Assembly (NCBI GenBank): GCA_024102975.1
Contig: JAGFJD010000403.1
Span: 1-53,443 of the forward strand
Direction of reading: 5' to 3'
DNA length: 53,443 bases
Origin: Phaeodactylibacter sp.
Lineage (GTDB): Bacteria > Bacteroidota > Bacteroidia > Chitinophagales > Saprospiraceae
Both the position numbers and the translations under genes were made by a program. Positions 35,130-42,681 of this stretch are shown here, piece by piece. The number at the start of each line of letters is the position of its first letter. Position 1 is the stretch's first letter. The notes under the pieces were generated by a model. That model was not told the DNA's origin. It saw only the letters and a list, made by a program, of their open reading frames with translations, and did no database searches.

Positions 35130-35272
35130 CGCCCGTCCTCGTACCTCGGCCGGGCCTTCGCCCGCCAAAGTGGCTTCGGCCCACGGCCTTCGTCCGCCGA
35201 AGCGGACTGCGGTCCGTCGAAGGCGGAGGCGGGTAAAAACAGCGAACAGCGAACAGCAAATAGCAAACAGCC
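35095..35272. repeat. GCGAACAGC word repeats flanking a GC-rich inverted segment
   Basis: Two blocks of GCGAACAGCGAACAGC-like words, at 35098-35128 and 35239-35270, surround a GC-rich core with palindromic pieces such as CCGAAGCGGACTGCGG. The left block forms the last codons of jetA. The same word is used at 17690-17740. It looks like an inserted intergenic repeat inside the Wadjet operon. Confidence 0.7.
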
Positions 35273-35794
35273 ATGTATCCCGAATACCACCGAGAAATCA
35301 CCGAAGCCTTACTGATGGACGCCCGCTTCCTGGTGGAAGGGGAGCCCGAATTTTCCTGCCTGCGGGAGAACCTGGATTTCTACCAGCAGTTCTTTGAGGC
35401 GTCCTTCGGCCTGACGCTCCTTTGCCAGAGCGATTATGCCTTCCTGCAGAGCGCCCGCGACAACGACACGCTCTCCCGCGACATTTGCATCTTCCTGGGA
35501 GTGCTTTGCTATGAGATGGACCGCGAAGGCAGGAACATCATGGAGGAACTGAGCTTCAGCACTTTCGCCTACGAGGATGTGGAGCGCCTGCTGGAGCTGT
35601 CTTCCTTCCGGGAAATACTGGAAGCCACCAAAAGCCTGCGCGATAGTTCTTCCCGCCGCAACTTCTACCACCTGCTGGCCCGCCGCCGCCTGATCGACAA
35701 GGCCGGCGACGAGGTGTTCCGCTTCACGCCGGGGCATAAATATTTTCTGGAATTTGCGCGGGGCGTGGCGCAGGGCAGGGAGGAAGAAGAGTAG
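35273..35794 (+). CDS. jetB: KITE-type subunit of a Wadjet-type system (JetB/MksE-like)
   Basis: Protein of 173 residues with two winged-helix-like halves. The FGLTLLCQSDYAFLQ segment resembles the conserved GLTLRRDxEYFYL region of MukE/MksE/JetB, and FYHLLARRRLIDKAGDEVFRFTPGHKYFL forms a second helix-turn-helix/wing (key residues LARRRLID and FRFTPG). It probably clamps the kleisin in the SMC complex. It is the last gene of the cluster and follows a repeat-filled gap after jetA, so expression may differ from that of the first three genes. Confidence 0.72.
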   Translation: MYPEYHREITEALLMDARFLVEGEPEFSCLRENLDFYQQFFEASFGLTLLCQSDYAFLQSARDNDTLSRDICIFLGVLCYEMDREGRNIMEELSFSTFAYEDVERLLELSSFREILEATKSLRDSSSRRNFYHLLARRRLIDKAGDEVFRFTPGHKYFLEFARGVAQGREEEE

Positions 35795-35797
35795 CAG

Positions 35798-35878
35798 CAT
35801 TCTTGGCGCGATCATCCTGATCGCGGGCCATAATAGCGACCCTTATCTCATGGGCTTGCGATCAGGATGATCGCGCCA
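35798..35878. terminator. Perfect inverted repeat between convergent genes
   Basis: GGCGCGATCATCCTGATCGC at about 35804-35824 pairs with GCGATCAGGATGATCGCGCC near 35858-35878. The stem is about 20 bp around a loop of ~33 nt, and each arm is itself partly palindromic (GATCA-TCC-TGATC). Sits exactly between the jetB-like gene and a convergent gene, so a bidirectional terminator is likely, though no T-run follows. Confidence 0.6.
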
Positions 35879-35882
35879 CGAA

Positions 35883-36446
35883 TTACCTTTCCGCCTGCCC
35901 GCTTTCGATACCGTCCGGATTAAAGTTGAGCTGGAAGCCGATCTTCTTGTTGGGTTCATCATCGTCGTAATCCTCCCAGTTGGTGATCTCCTGTATAAGG
36001 TCTTCCATGTGGCGGACAAAATAAGGTTCTTTCAGTTCCTCGGGCCGGTAGATGGCGATGGTTTTTGGCGGGCGGGGCTGGCCGTAGTTCTCGATGAAAG
36101 GATAGTTGATCAGCACGATCACTTTCCCGTTGAACAGTTGCTGATAGACCAGAGAGCCGTTGTGCTTGATCAGGTCGCGGTGAACTTCCTCGCTGACCTT
36201 CTGAAACATGCCGCTTTTGGCGGTCCCCAGGGTCAGGACGACGGCTTCCAGGTTTTCGATCTCCGAGCGGATGACGACCTCGGCATCCAGCCTGGTGGCA
36301 GTGACGAGGTGCTGGAGAATGCTGCGAATTTTTTCACGCAGGCTGGCCTTCCATTCCTCCCTGTATTTCAACGTATTCTGCAGTACTTCCTTGTACTGGT
36401 CGACTTTGCGCTGCAGGTTGAAGATTTCGGTATCCAGAGTGTTCAT
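35883..36446 (-). CDS. Conserved hypothetical coiled-coil/alpha-beta protein
   Basis: Soluble protein of 187 residues with no recognised family. An N-terminal helix (FNLQRKVDQYKEVLQNTLKY) looks like a short coiled coil. A mixed alpha/beta middle contains GKVIVLINYPFIENYG, and the acidic tail ends in the DDDEPNKKIGFQLNFNPDG region. No signal peptide or membrane segment. Its start is 80 bp from the divergent coaX gene. It may be a Bacteroidota-specific cytosolic protein; function unknown. Confidence 0.7.
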   Translation of the reverse strand: MNTLDTEIFNLQRKVDQYKEVLQNTLKYREEWKASLREKIRSILQHLVTATRLDAEVVIRSEIENLEAVVLTLGTAKSGMFQKVSEEVHRDLIKHNGSLVYQQLFNGKVIVLINYPFIENYGQPRPPKTIAIYRPEELKEPYFVRHMEDLIQEITNWEDYDDDEPNKKIGFQLNFNPDGIESGQAER

Positions 36447-36526
36447 ATTGTTCCGTTTGAGGTTCGGAATACAAGGTAATCATTCACAAGCGGTAAGAAA
36501 AATCAGGAAAACACTATTTTCGCCTC

Positions 36527-37312
36527 ATGTTATTAGCAATCGACATCGGAAACTCGAACGTCACCTTTGGCCTGGCCGAAGGCGGCAATTGGAAACATAC
36601 CTGGCGGCTGCCGACCTTGGGGGACGGAGAAGCGCTGCTGTACTATGAAGTGCAGGTCACCAACTACCTGCTGGAGAAGGATGTTGCCGCCGGAGAGGTG
36701 AAGCGCGTGGTCGTCAGCACGGTTGTTCCAGCCCTGCGTTCCATCTTTGAAGAACTTGTTTTTCATCTGTTCCGAATCCAGCCCATTGTCGTGGGGCCGG
36801 ATATTTACCCGCGCCTTCGCCTGCAGATCGCCCGCCCCGACGAACTGGGCACGGACCTGTACGCCAATGCCGTGGCTGCCCATTATCTTTTCCGGCAAGA
36901 TTGCATCATTACCGATTTTGGCACAGCACTGACCTTTACGACCGTCAACAGCGCCGGGGAGCTACTGGGTGTTTCCATCGCTCCCGGCCTCAAAACCGCC
37001 ATTTCTTCTCTTTTTCAAAAGACGGCACAGCTGCCGGAAGTGCCGCTCGAACTGCCGGCCTCCGCTGTCGGCAAAAATACGGTGCATGCCATTCAAAGCG
37101 GCATCCTGATCGGTTATGTCGGCCTGGTGCGGCATATGCTGCAGGCCATCCGGGCGGAACTGGGCCAGCAGTACATCGCTGTGGCTACCGGAGGGCTTTC
37201 TTCCATCCTTCATCCACTGGAGAACGAATTCTATGCCATCGAACCCAACCTGACGCTGGATGGGCTGCGGTTGATCGGGGAGGAAGCGGGGAAGGGCGGG
37301 GGGCAGGATTAG
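36527..37312 (+). CDS. coaX: Type III pantothenate kinase CoaX
   Basis: Catalyses the first step of coenzyme A synthesis (pantothenate to 4'-phosphopantothenate). Length 261 is normal. The phosphate-binding motif DIGNSNVTFGL lies at 6-16, and the central motif reads DELGTDLYANAVAA. The DFGTALTFTTV element and GVSIAPGLK follow, as in other ASKHA-fold type III kinases. ATG start with an AT-rich upstream region. No operon partner; mvaS follows after 235 bp on the same strand. Confidence 0.95.
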   Translation: MLLAIDIGNSNVTFGLAEGGNWKHTWRLPTLGDGEALLYYEVQVTNYLLEKDVAAGEVKRVVVSTVVPALRSIFEELVFHLFRIQPIVVGPDIYPRLRLQIARPDELGTDLYANAVAAHYLFRQDCIITDFGTALTFTTVNSAGELLGVSIAPGLKTAISSLFQKTAQLPEVPLELPASAVGKNTVHAIQSGILIGYVGLVRHMLQAIRAELGQQYIAVATGGLSSILHPLENEFYAIEPNLTLDGLRLIGEEAGKGGGQD

Positions 37313-37547
37313 GTGCCGTTGCCGGTTATGGGCCAGACGGGACATGCCGGAGGTTATTGCTTCCTGGCTGGCTGACTCTAACGCTGCATGAAACGCCCTT
37401 TACCGAACCGCAGGAGATGGAGAATCTGTATGTCCATGAACCATAATCCCCTGACGTTGTTTCTCCCCTGATTATTTACGGCGCAGCCGGCAATACGCCC
37501 AAAGGTGCTATTGCCGTCCAGCTGTTTCCACAAAACAACCTACTGCA

Positions 37548-39095
37548 ATGGAATCCATACAGAACCAAACCGTCGCCGTCGGTATCGATGACATGGCGGC
37601 TTATATTCCGAAAATTTACCTGCCGATCGAGGCCCTGGCCCGGGAGCGCAATCTGGAATACGCAAAGCTCAGCAAAGGCCTGGGGCTGGAAGCCATGTCG
37701 GTAGCCGATGCGCACGAAGACGTGGCGACAATGGCCGCCAACGCCGTTCTGGACCTGATGGAAAAGAACCGGCTCCGCCCCCAGGATGTTGGGCGCATAT
37801 ATATGGGTACGGAGAGCTCCGTCGACGGTTCCAAGCCGATGGCTTCCTATGTGCTGGATATGCTCAGCCAGTATTTTGAAGCACAGCATGGGCCGGACTG
37901 CTTCCTCCACTGCGACGTGGTGGACCTCACCTTTGCCTGCATCGGCGCTGTGGATGCCCTGCAAAACACCCTGGACTGGGTGAAAGGCGGAGAAAACCGC
38001 ACTGGCATCGTAGTGGGATCGGACAATGCCAAGTACGAGCTCGGCTCGGGAGGCGAATATACGCAGGGCGCCGGTGCTGTGGCCTTGCTGGTGCGCCGGA
38101 ACCCACGCCTCATCGCCATCGGCGATGCCTGGGGGGTGGCCACCCGTTCCGTCCACGATTTCTTCAAGCCGCTGCGGATAGCCAGCAAGGAAAGCCTCCT
38201 GCTGGAAGCCCTCAGGCTGGCCGGCAAAAATCCGCAGGCAGCCCGGGAAGCCCTCGGCAAACTGGCGAACCTGGCACCAAACGGCGGCGTGCTTACCAGC
38301 AGCGAAGCCCACGTCAGCATCCATAAGGAAACACCGGTCTTTGACGGGCCTTACTCCAATGCCTGCTATCAGGAGCGCATCCGGGAAGCTCTGGAGCACT
38401 TCGCCCCCCAGGCCGGCTACGATATAAAAACGGAAGCCATTTCCCGCCACTGGAGCAAGTTGGTTTTCCACCTCCCTTATGCTTTCCAGGCCCGGCGCAT
38501 GTTTCCGGAAATCTACCTGATGGAAGCTAAAGCTGCCGGCACCTGGCCCGGCCTGGCCAGGGAGAATAGGTTGCAGGAACCGGTAAGGGAAAGCTTCCCG
38601 GATACGGAAACCTTTGAAAAAGCCTATGCCGGGTTCCTGCGGGCTATCAGCAAGACGGAGGCCTACCAGGTATTCGTCCGGGAAAAGATCGAAGCGGGAG
38701 AACGGGCGTCCTCCCTGGTCGGCAACTTATACACTTCTTCCATATTCCTTTCCCTGATGAGTATCCTGGAAGCCGCCTGCACAGAAGGGCAGGAACTGGA
38801 AGGGCACCTCCTGGGCTTTTTCTCCTACGGCAGCGGCTCCAAGTCTAAAGTGTTCGAAGGGGAATTGCAGCCCGGCTGGCGGGAGGCGGCGCAGCGCTTC
38901 CAACTCGCGCCAAGGCTGTCCCGGCGTACCGCCATCGATTACTATACCTACGAACAGCTGCACCGGGGCCAGGCCGCCGACAGCACCCTGCCCGTTCAGG
39001 GGGAATTTTTCCTGAAGGAAGTCTGCCGGGAAAAAGGCATCAGAGAAGGAGCGCGAACCTATGGCTGGAAAGAAAAAGAATCTGCGCCTGTGTAA
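37548..39095 (+). CDS. mvaS: Hydroxymethylglutaryl-CoA synthase
   Basis: Condenses acetyl-CoA with acetoacetyl-CoA to make HMG-CoA, the entry step of the mevalonate route to isoprenoids. Thiolase-fold sequence with the catalytic Glu in MGTESSVDGSKP (about residue 89) and the nucleophile Cys near 131 in DLTFACIGAVDAL. Other landmarks are VVGSDNAKYELGSGGEYTQ and SYGSGSKSKVFEGE. At 515 residues it is longer than typical bacterial MvaS (~390). A mevalonate pathway is less common in Bacteroidota than the MEP pathway, so it helps place the organism. No other mevalonate gene lies in the window. Confidence 0.88.
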   Translation: MESIQNQTVAVGIDDMAAYIPKIYLPIEALARERNLEYAKLSKGLGLEAMSVADAHEDVATMAANAVLDLMEKNRLRPQDVGRIYMGTESSVDGSKPMASYVLDMLSQYFEAQHGPDCFLHCDVVDLTFACIGAVDALQNTLDWVKGGENRTGIVVGSDNAKYELGSGGEYTQGAGAVALLVRRNPRLIAIGDAWGVATRSVHDFFKPLRIASKESLLLEALRLAGKNPQAAREALGKLANLAPNGGVLTSSEAHVSIHKETPVFDGPYSNACYQERIREALEHFAPQAGYDIKTEAISRHWSKLVFHLPYAFQARRMFPEIYLMEAKAAGTWPGLARENRLQEPVRESFPDTETFEKAYAGFLRAISKTEAYQVFVREKIEAGERASSLVGNLYTSSIFLSLMSILEAACTEGQELEGHLLGFFSYGSGSKSKVFEGELQPGWREAAQRFQLAPRLSRRTAIDYYTYEQLHRGQAADSTLPVQGEFFLKEVCREKGIREGARTYGWKEKESAPV

Positions 39096-39097
39096 CT

Positions 39098-39130
39098 AAA
39101 AAAGCCCTGAACGAAACACGTTCAGGGCTT
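39098..39130 (-). terminator. Terminator hairpin, duplicated copy
   Basis: AAGCCCTGAACG-AAACA-CGTTCAGGGCTT forms a 12-bp stem. On the minus strand it is followed by a T-run, so it terminates leftward transcripts of the degenerate tRNA/GIY-YIG unit; it also lies 3 bp after mvaS. It is identical to the hairpin at 39541-39572. Confidence 0.85.
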
Positions 39131-39133
39131 GGC

Positions 39134-39232
39134 GCCTCAGCAAGGACTTGAATCCCGCTTGCAAAGCGGGAGACCTACGGATTAATCCCGCTCCACAGGA
39201 GCGGGACCGCTCTAACCGACTGAGCCGGGCGG
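39134..39232 (-). pseudogene. Degenerate tRNA-Asn copy with two hairpin replacements
   Basis: Read on the minus strand, this keeps the tRNA-Asn D-arm (GCTCAGTCGGTTAGAGCGG), the TTAATCCGTAGGTC part and the 3' T-arm/acceptor strand (TTCAAGTCCTTGCTGAGGC). The anticodon-stem 5' half is replaced by a 21-nt hairpin (39186-39206), and the T-stem 5' strand by a 19-nt hairpin (39153-39171). The acceptor 5' strand is replaced by CCGCCCG and cannot pair. No anticodon remains, so it cannot be a functional tRNA. Confidence 0.8.
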
Positions 39233-39516
39233 AGTGATATCGAATTTGTCCAATAAACTTTTTACGGCCGCTTGCTCTTCGATAAGCTTCCGGATATAGC
39301 GCTTGCTTTTCCTGCCCTTGATGTACCGCTCGAGGGCCATGGCCTCGCTGCGGGTGTTTACGGCGATTGCCGCTCCAAAACCCAGGGCCGGTACCGGGAA
39401 GTGAAGGAATTTCCTGACAGCTCGTTGTGGAACAGCAGGCGGGTTTCCAGCTCCGGCGTCTGCCCAACGTAATACTTGTCAGCCGAGGGGGAATAAAGGA
39501 TGTAGGCGTAGTGCAT
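39212..39516 (-). pseudogene. Frameshifted GIY-YIG nuclease
   Basis: From the ATG at 39516 the frame reads MHYAYILYSPSADKYYVGQT, containing the GIY-YIG variants YAYIL and YYVGQ, then LFHNELSGNSFTSRYRPWVL. It hits a stop near 39360. One base later in phase the protein continues as AVNTRSEAMALERYIKGRKS and ends FDITPPGSVG. The 305-nt span is one base short of 102 codons, so a single-nucleotide deletion near 39365 explains it. The stop codon lies inside the degenerate tRNA-Asn D-arm. The family includes small UvrC-like nucleases and homing endonucleases. Confidence 0.78.
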
Positions 39517-39540
39517 GGGCGGCAGGGGTCAGGTTAAATT

Positions 39541-39572
39541 AAAAAGCCCTGAACGAAACACGTTCAGGGCTT
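39541..39572 (-). terminator. Rho-independent terminator of tRNA-Asn
   Basis: Hairpin AAGCCCTGAACG-AAACA-CGTTCAGGGCTT immediately downstream of the minus-strand tRNA gene, with a run of T on the minus strand. It is part of a 54-bp perfect direct repeat with 39099-39152. Confidence 0.88.
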
Positions 39573-39574
39573 GG

Positions 39575-39648
39575 CGCCTCAGCAAGGACTTGAACCTTGG
39601 ACCTACGGATTAACAGTCCGCCGCTCTAACCAACTGAGCTACTGAGGC
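39575..39648 (-). tRNA. tRNA-Asn (GTT)
   Basis: Minus-strand sequence begins GCCTCAGTAGCTCAG and ends CTTGCTGAGGC plus a G discriminator. The 7-bp acceptor stem GCCTCAG/CTGAGGC pairs fully. D-arm, anticodon loop CTGTTAA with anticodon GTT, and T-loop TTCAAGT are all standard. CCA is not encoded. Length 74 nt. Confidence 0.96.
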
Positions 39649-39861
39649 ATATTTTTACCTCTAAAAACCTTTTCTTCAAAAGGCGAGTGCAAAGTTATCA
39701 CTTCCGAAATAAAAGTGCAATCTTTGCCGAATAATTTTCGAAAAAATATCTGCTTTGGCAAACGGCCCTGAAAAGGCGGTCGTTCCTGAAAAACGGATTT
39801 TTTTCAATCCACTGTTTTTTGAGCCGGGCCATTCTGCCAAAGGGAAAAAATCAGTTCTGCT

Positions 39862-40788
39862 ATGAGCTTACTTGCCGTAGGCACAGTTGCTTTCGACGAT
39901 ATCGAGACGCCCTTCGGCCGGGCGGAGATGGTGGTGGGCGGCGCCGCTACCTATATCACGCTGGCCGCCTCCTACTTCACCAAAGACCTCAAGATCGTTT
40001 CCGTGATCGGCGATGACTTCCCCCGGGAAGAACTGGATTACCTGCGTTCCCGGGGCGTCGACCTGGACGGCCTGCAGGTAAAGGAAGGCGAGCGGTCCTT
40101 CTTCTGGTCCGGCCGGTATCACAACAACCTCAACGACCGGGATACGCTGGATACGCAGCTCAACGTGCTGGGCAATTTCGACCCCGTCCTGCCCGAAAGT
40201 TACAAGCAGGTGGACTACCTGATGCTGGGTAACCTGACTCCTTCCATTCAAAAGAAGGTGATCCAGCAACTCAATAGCCGGCCGAAGCTGATCGCTCTGG
40301 ATACGATGAACTTCTGGATGAACACGGCAATGGAAAGCCTGCTCGAAGTACTCAGGATGATTGACGTGCTGGTCATCAATGACGAGGAAGCGCGGCAGTT
40401 GTCCGGCGAGTACTCTCTGGTCAAGGCAGCTGAAGCCATCCACCATATGGGGCCCAAATACCTGATCATTAAGAAAGGCGAACACGGCGCCCTGCTCTTC
40501 GAAGGCGGCAACATCTTTTTTGCCCCGGCGCTGCCTCTGGCCGAGGTTTTTGACCCGACCGGGGCCGGCGACACCTTCGCCGGGGGCTTCATCGGGTATC
40601 TGGCCAAAACGGGAGACCTTTCTTTTGAAAACATGAAACGGGCCGTTATCTACGGCTCGGCCATGGCTTCCTTCTGCGTGGAAAAGTTCAGCGTCGAACG
40701 GCTCAAAGGATTGTCCAATAAAGAAATCCGGGAACGCATCGCCGCTTTCGTAGAGCTGGTCAACTTCGACGCCGACCTGGATGTCTGA
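39862..40788 (+). CDS. PfkB-family carbohydrate/nucleoside kinase
   Basis: Ribokinase-fold kinase of 308 residues. The N-terminal glycine motif is VVGGAATYITLAAS (24-37). The C-terminal signature DPTGAGDTFAGGF (231-243) supplies the catalytic Asp237 and anion hole. Members phosphorylate ribose, adenosine, fructose or similar sugars; the sequence alone does not decide which. Single gene ending at a strong bidirectional hairpin shared with the convergent bcp gene. The divergent tRNA-Asn starts 213 bp upstream. Confidence 0.92.
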   Translation: MSLLAVGTVAFDDIETPFGRAEMVVGGAATYITLAASYFTKDLKIVSVIGDDFPREELDYLRSRGVDLDGLQVKEGERSFFWSGRYHNNLNDRDTLDTQLNVLGNFDPVLPESYKQVDYLMLGNLTPSIQKKVIQQLNSRPKLIALDTMNFWMNTAMESLLEVLRMIDVLVINDEEARQLSGEYSLVKAAEAIHHMGPKYLIIKKGEHGALLFEGGNIFFAPALPLAEVFDPTGAGDTFAGGFIGYLAKTGDLSFENMKRAVIYGSAMASFCVEKFSVERLKGLSNKEIRERIAAFVELVNFDADLDV

Positions 40789-40794
40789 AATTAG

Positions 40795-40820
40795 AATGGC
40801 GCTTTCGAAAAAGCGCCATT
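40795..40820. terminator. Bidirectional terminator between pfkB-type gene and bcp
   Basis: AATGGCGCTTT and AAAAGCGCCATT form a tight hairpin 6 bp after the kinase stop, with A/T-rich flanks on both sides. Well placed to end both convergent transcripts. Confidence 0.8.
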
Positions 40821-40854
40821 CCCGTTAAAAACATCGCATCTGATATAGCTGGCG

Positions 40855-41322
40855 CTACGCTTCCGCCATCCCTTCCAGGATTTGCTCGGCGTGTGCCTTC
40901 GTATTTACCTTGGTGAATATTTTTTCGATCGTTCCGTTCTCGTCGATGACAAAGGTCGTGCGGTGTACGCCGTCGTATTCCCGCCCCATAAACTTCTTCG
41001 GCCCCCAAACCCCATAGGCGTTCAGGATTTCCTTTTCCGTATCGGCGATCAGCGGGAAGGGCAGGCTGTACTTGTCGATAAACTTCTGGTGTTTCTTCGG
41101 GCTGTCCGGGCTGACGCCCAGCAACTCAAACCCTTCCTTTTTTAGTACGGAGAAATTGTCCCGAAGGTTACACGCTTCGGCGGTGCAGCCCGGGGTGTCA
41201 TCCTTCGGGTAGAAGTAAAGGATCAGTTTCTTCCCCTTGTAATCGGATAGAGAAATGGTTTTTTCATCCTGGCCTATACCCTGGAAATCGGGTGCTTTAT
41301 CCCCTTCTTTGAGATGCATCAT
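40855..41322 (-). CDS. bcp: Thiol peroxidase, Bcp/PrxQ type peroxiredoxin
   Basis: Reduces hydrogen and lipid peroxides in the cytoplasm using thioredoxin. From the ATG at 41322 (an adjacent ATG at 41319 is possible) the protein is 155 residues, standard for Bcp. The active site DDTPGCTAEACNLRD gives peroxidatic Cys46 and resolving Cys51, the atypical two-Cys arrangement. GVSPDSPKKHQKFIDKY and HRTTFVIDENG are further family marks. The longer upstream frame to 41457 is not supported. Monocistronic. Confidence 0.95.
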   Translation of the reverse strand: MMHLKEGDKAPDFQGIGQDEKTISLSDYKGKKLILYFYPKDDTPGCTAEACNLRDNFSVLKKEGFELLGVSPDSPKKHQKFIDKYSLPFPLIADTEKEILNAYGVWGPKKFMGREYDGVHRTTFVIDENGTIEKIFTKVNTKAHAEQILEGMAEA

Positions 41323-41395
41323 AGGTTGCCTCTGTTTTTTGGTTCTGGAATATAGGGAGAACAAAAGGGACGTGGAGAGGTTCAAACCCTGCCCT

Positions 41396-41439
41396 GTTTT
41401 GCCGGGCAACCTGCATTCATTTACACAGCCCGGCAAAAC
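41396..41439. terminator. Stem-loop downstream of coxE
   Basis: GTTTTGCCGGGC (41396-41407) pairs with GCCCGGCAAAAC (41428-41439), 12 bp with a 20-nt loop. It sits 14 bp after the stop of the coxE-like gene on the minus strand. A U-rich stem base replaces a classic T-run. Confidence 0.65.
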
Positions 41440-41453
41440 TCCGGCAGCGGGCC

Positions 41454-42596
41454 TCACCGCAAATGCCGGTACAAATCCCGCAGGCTTTCGACATTATGGG
41501 CCGGGGCAAAGATGTCGATATAGGGCATGGCAGCCTGCAGGCCAAGGGTGCTGGGTTGGTAGCCGGCGCTGCCGGCCAGGGGGTTGAGCCAGATGACGCG
41601 GGCGGCCTTGCGTTGGATGGCCCGCATGCTCTCAGCCAGCAGTTCCGTATTGCCGGTATCCCAGCCATCGCTCATGATGATGACGACAGTGCGGTTGTTG
41701 AGCAGCCGGCCGGCATAGGCCTGGCAGAATTCGTGGAGAGACTCGCCGATCCGGGTACCGCCCGACCAGCCCGGCACAGCGCCGGACAGCTCTTCGAGGG
41801 CGATCCCGAAATCCCGCTGGCGCAGGCGGTTGGTCACCCGGTAGAGAGAAGTGCTGAACACGAAGGTCTCGATACGGCGGCAGGCATTCTGAAATGCATA
41901 GACAAACTGGATGAGAAACCGGCTGTACAGGTCCATGGATTTGCTGACGTCGCAGAGCAGGACGACCTGCCGCTTGTTCCGGGCCGGCTCGTAGTAGGCG
42001 AGGTCCAGGATTTCGCCGCCGCGCCGCATGTTCAGCCGCAACGTGCGGCGGAGGTCCAGCTGCAGAGGCCGCCTGGAACGCTTCCGGCGGCGGCTTTGCC
42101 GCAATGCCAGCGACCGCGCGATCCGGTGGATCAGGCGGGTGACTTCCCAAAGGTCGTCCTCCCGGAAGGCAGAGAAGTCTTTCCTCCCCATCGCCTCATG
42201 GGTGCTGAACGCGGCTGTTTCCTCCGTCTCCCGGGCCTGGCTGCCCTGCAGCCAGTTTTTGATCGACTGCACAGCAGGCTGCTGCTGCCGGCCCTTGCCT
42301 GCCGTTTTTTTTTCGGCGGCCCCTTCCTTGATTTTTGAGTCAACGGCCTTTTCCAGCTCCCGCCAGTAGTGCGCATACAGCTCGTCAAAGAGAAGTTGCT
42401 GGGGAAGGGTGCGCGCCAGGGTAGCCTTCAGGCAGAGCTGCAGGTTGCCCGGCGACCCAAAAGGGGCCAGCACTTCGAGTGCCCGGAGCGCATCGGCCTC
42501 TTCCTGCGGACCAATGGTGTACCCTTTCTGCCGCAGGAAACGGCAGAAGGCTACGATATTGGCGCTTAGGCTGGCCTGGCGGCGGATGAGTTCCAT
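41454..42596 (-). CDS. coxE: CoxE-like VWA-domain protein
   Basis: Protein of 380 residues from the ATG at 42596; the frame continues upstream only through a TTGGTTGA word repeat. The von Willebrand A domain has a full MIDAS motif DVSKS (216-220), followed by MSDGWDTGN. It works with a MoxR AAA+ ATPase (CoxD) to mature the molybdenum centre of CO-dehydrogenase-type enzymes, for example by adding the Cu-S group in true CODH. It is the last gene of the cluster, separated from coxD by a thioredoxin gene. The N-terminal CoxE helical part (FCRFLRQKGYTIGPQEEADA) is intact. Confidence 0.88.
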   Translation of the reverse strand: MELIRRQASLSANIVAFCRFLRQKGYTIGPQEEADALRALEVLAPFGSPGNLQLCLKATLARTLPQQLLFDELYAHYWRELEKAVDSKIKEGAAEKKTAGKGRQQQPAVQSIKNWLQGSQARETEETAAFSTHEAMGRKDFSAFREDDLWEVTRLIHRIARSLALRQSRRRKRSRRPLQLDLRRTLRLNMRRGGEILDLAYYEPARNKRQVVLLCDVSKSMDLYSRFLIQFVYAFQNACRRIETFVFSTSLYRVTNRLRQRDFGIALEELSGAVPGWSGGTRIGESLHEFCQAYAGRLLNNRTVVIIMSDGWDTGNTELLAESMRAIQRKAARVIWLNPLAGSAGYQPSTLGLQAAMPYIDIFAPAHNVESLRDLYRHLR

Positions 42597-42597
42597 G

Positions 42598-42681
42598 GTG
42601 ATTGGTTGATTGGTTGATTGATTGGTTGGTTGATTGGTTGGTTGGGTATAATCAACCAATCAACTCAACCAACCAATCAAC
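42598..42681. repeat. TTGGTTGA word palindrome
   Basis: Left arm 42601-42647 is built of ATTGGTTGATTGGTTGATTG-type words; the right arm 42650-42680 is AATCAACCAATCAACTCAAC-type. The arms are reverse complements and fill the gap between coxE and the thioredoxin gene. Confidence 0.9.

Noticed and set aside
39096..39467. 123-codon minus-strand frame
   Set aside because: It is out of phase with both recognisable halves of the GIY-YIG protein and runs through the tRNA remnant.
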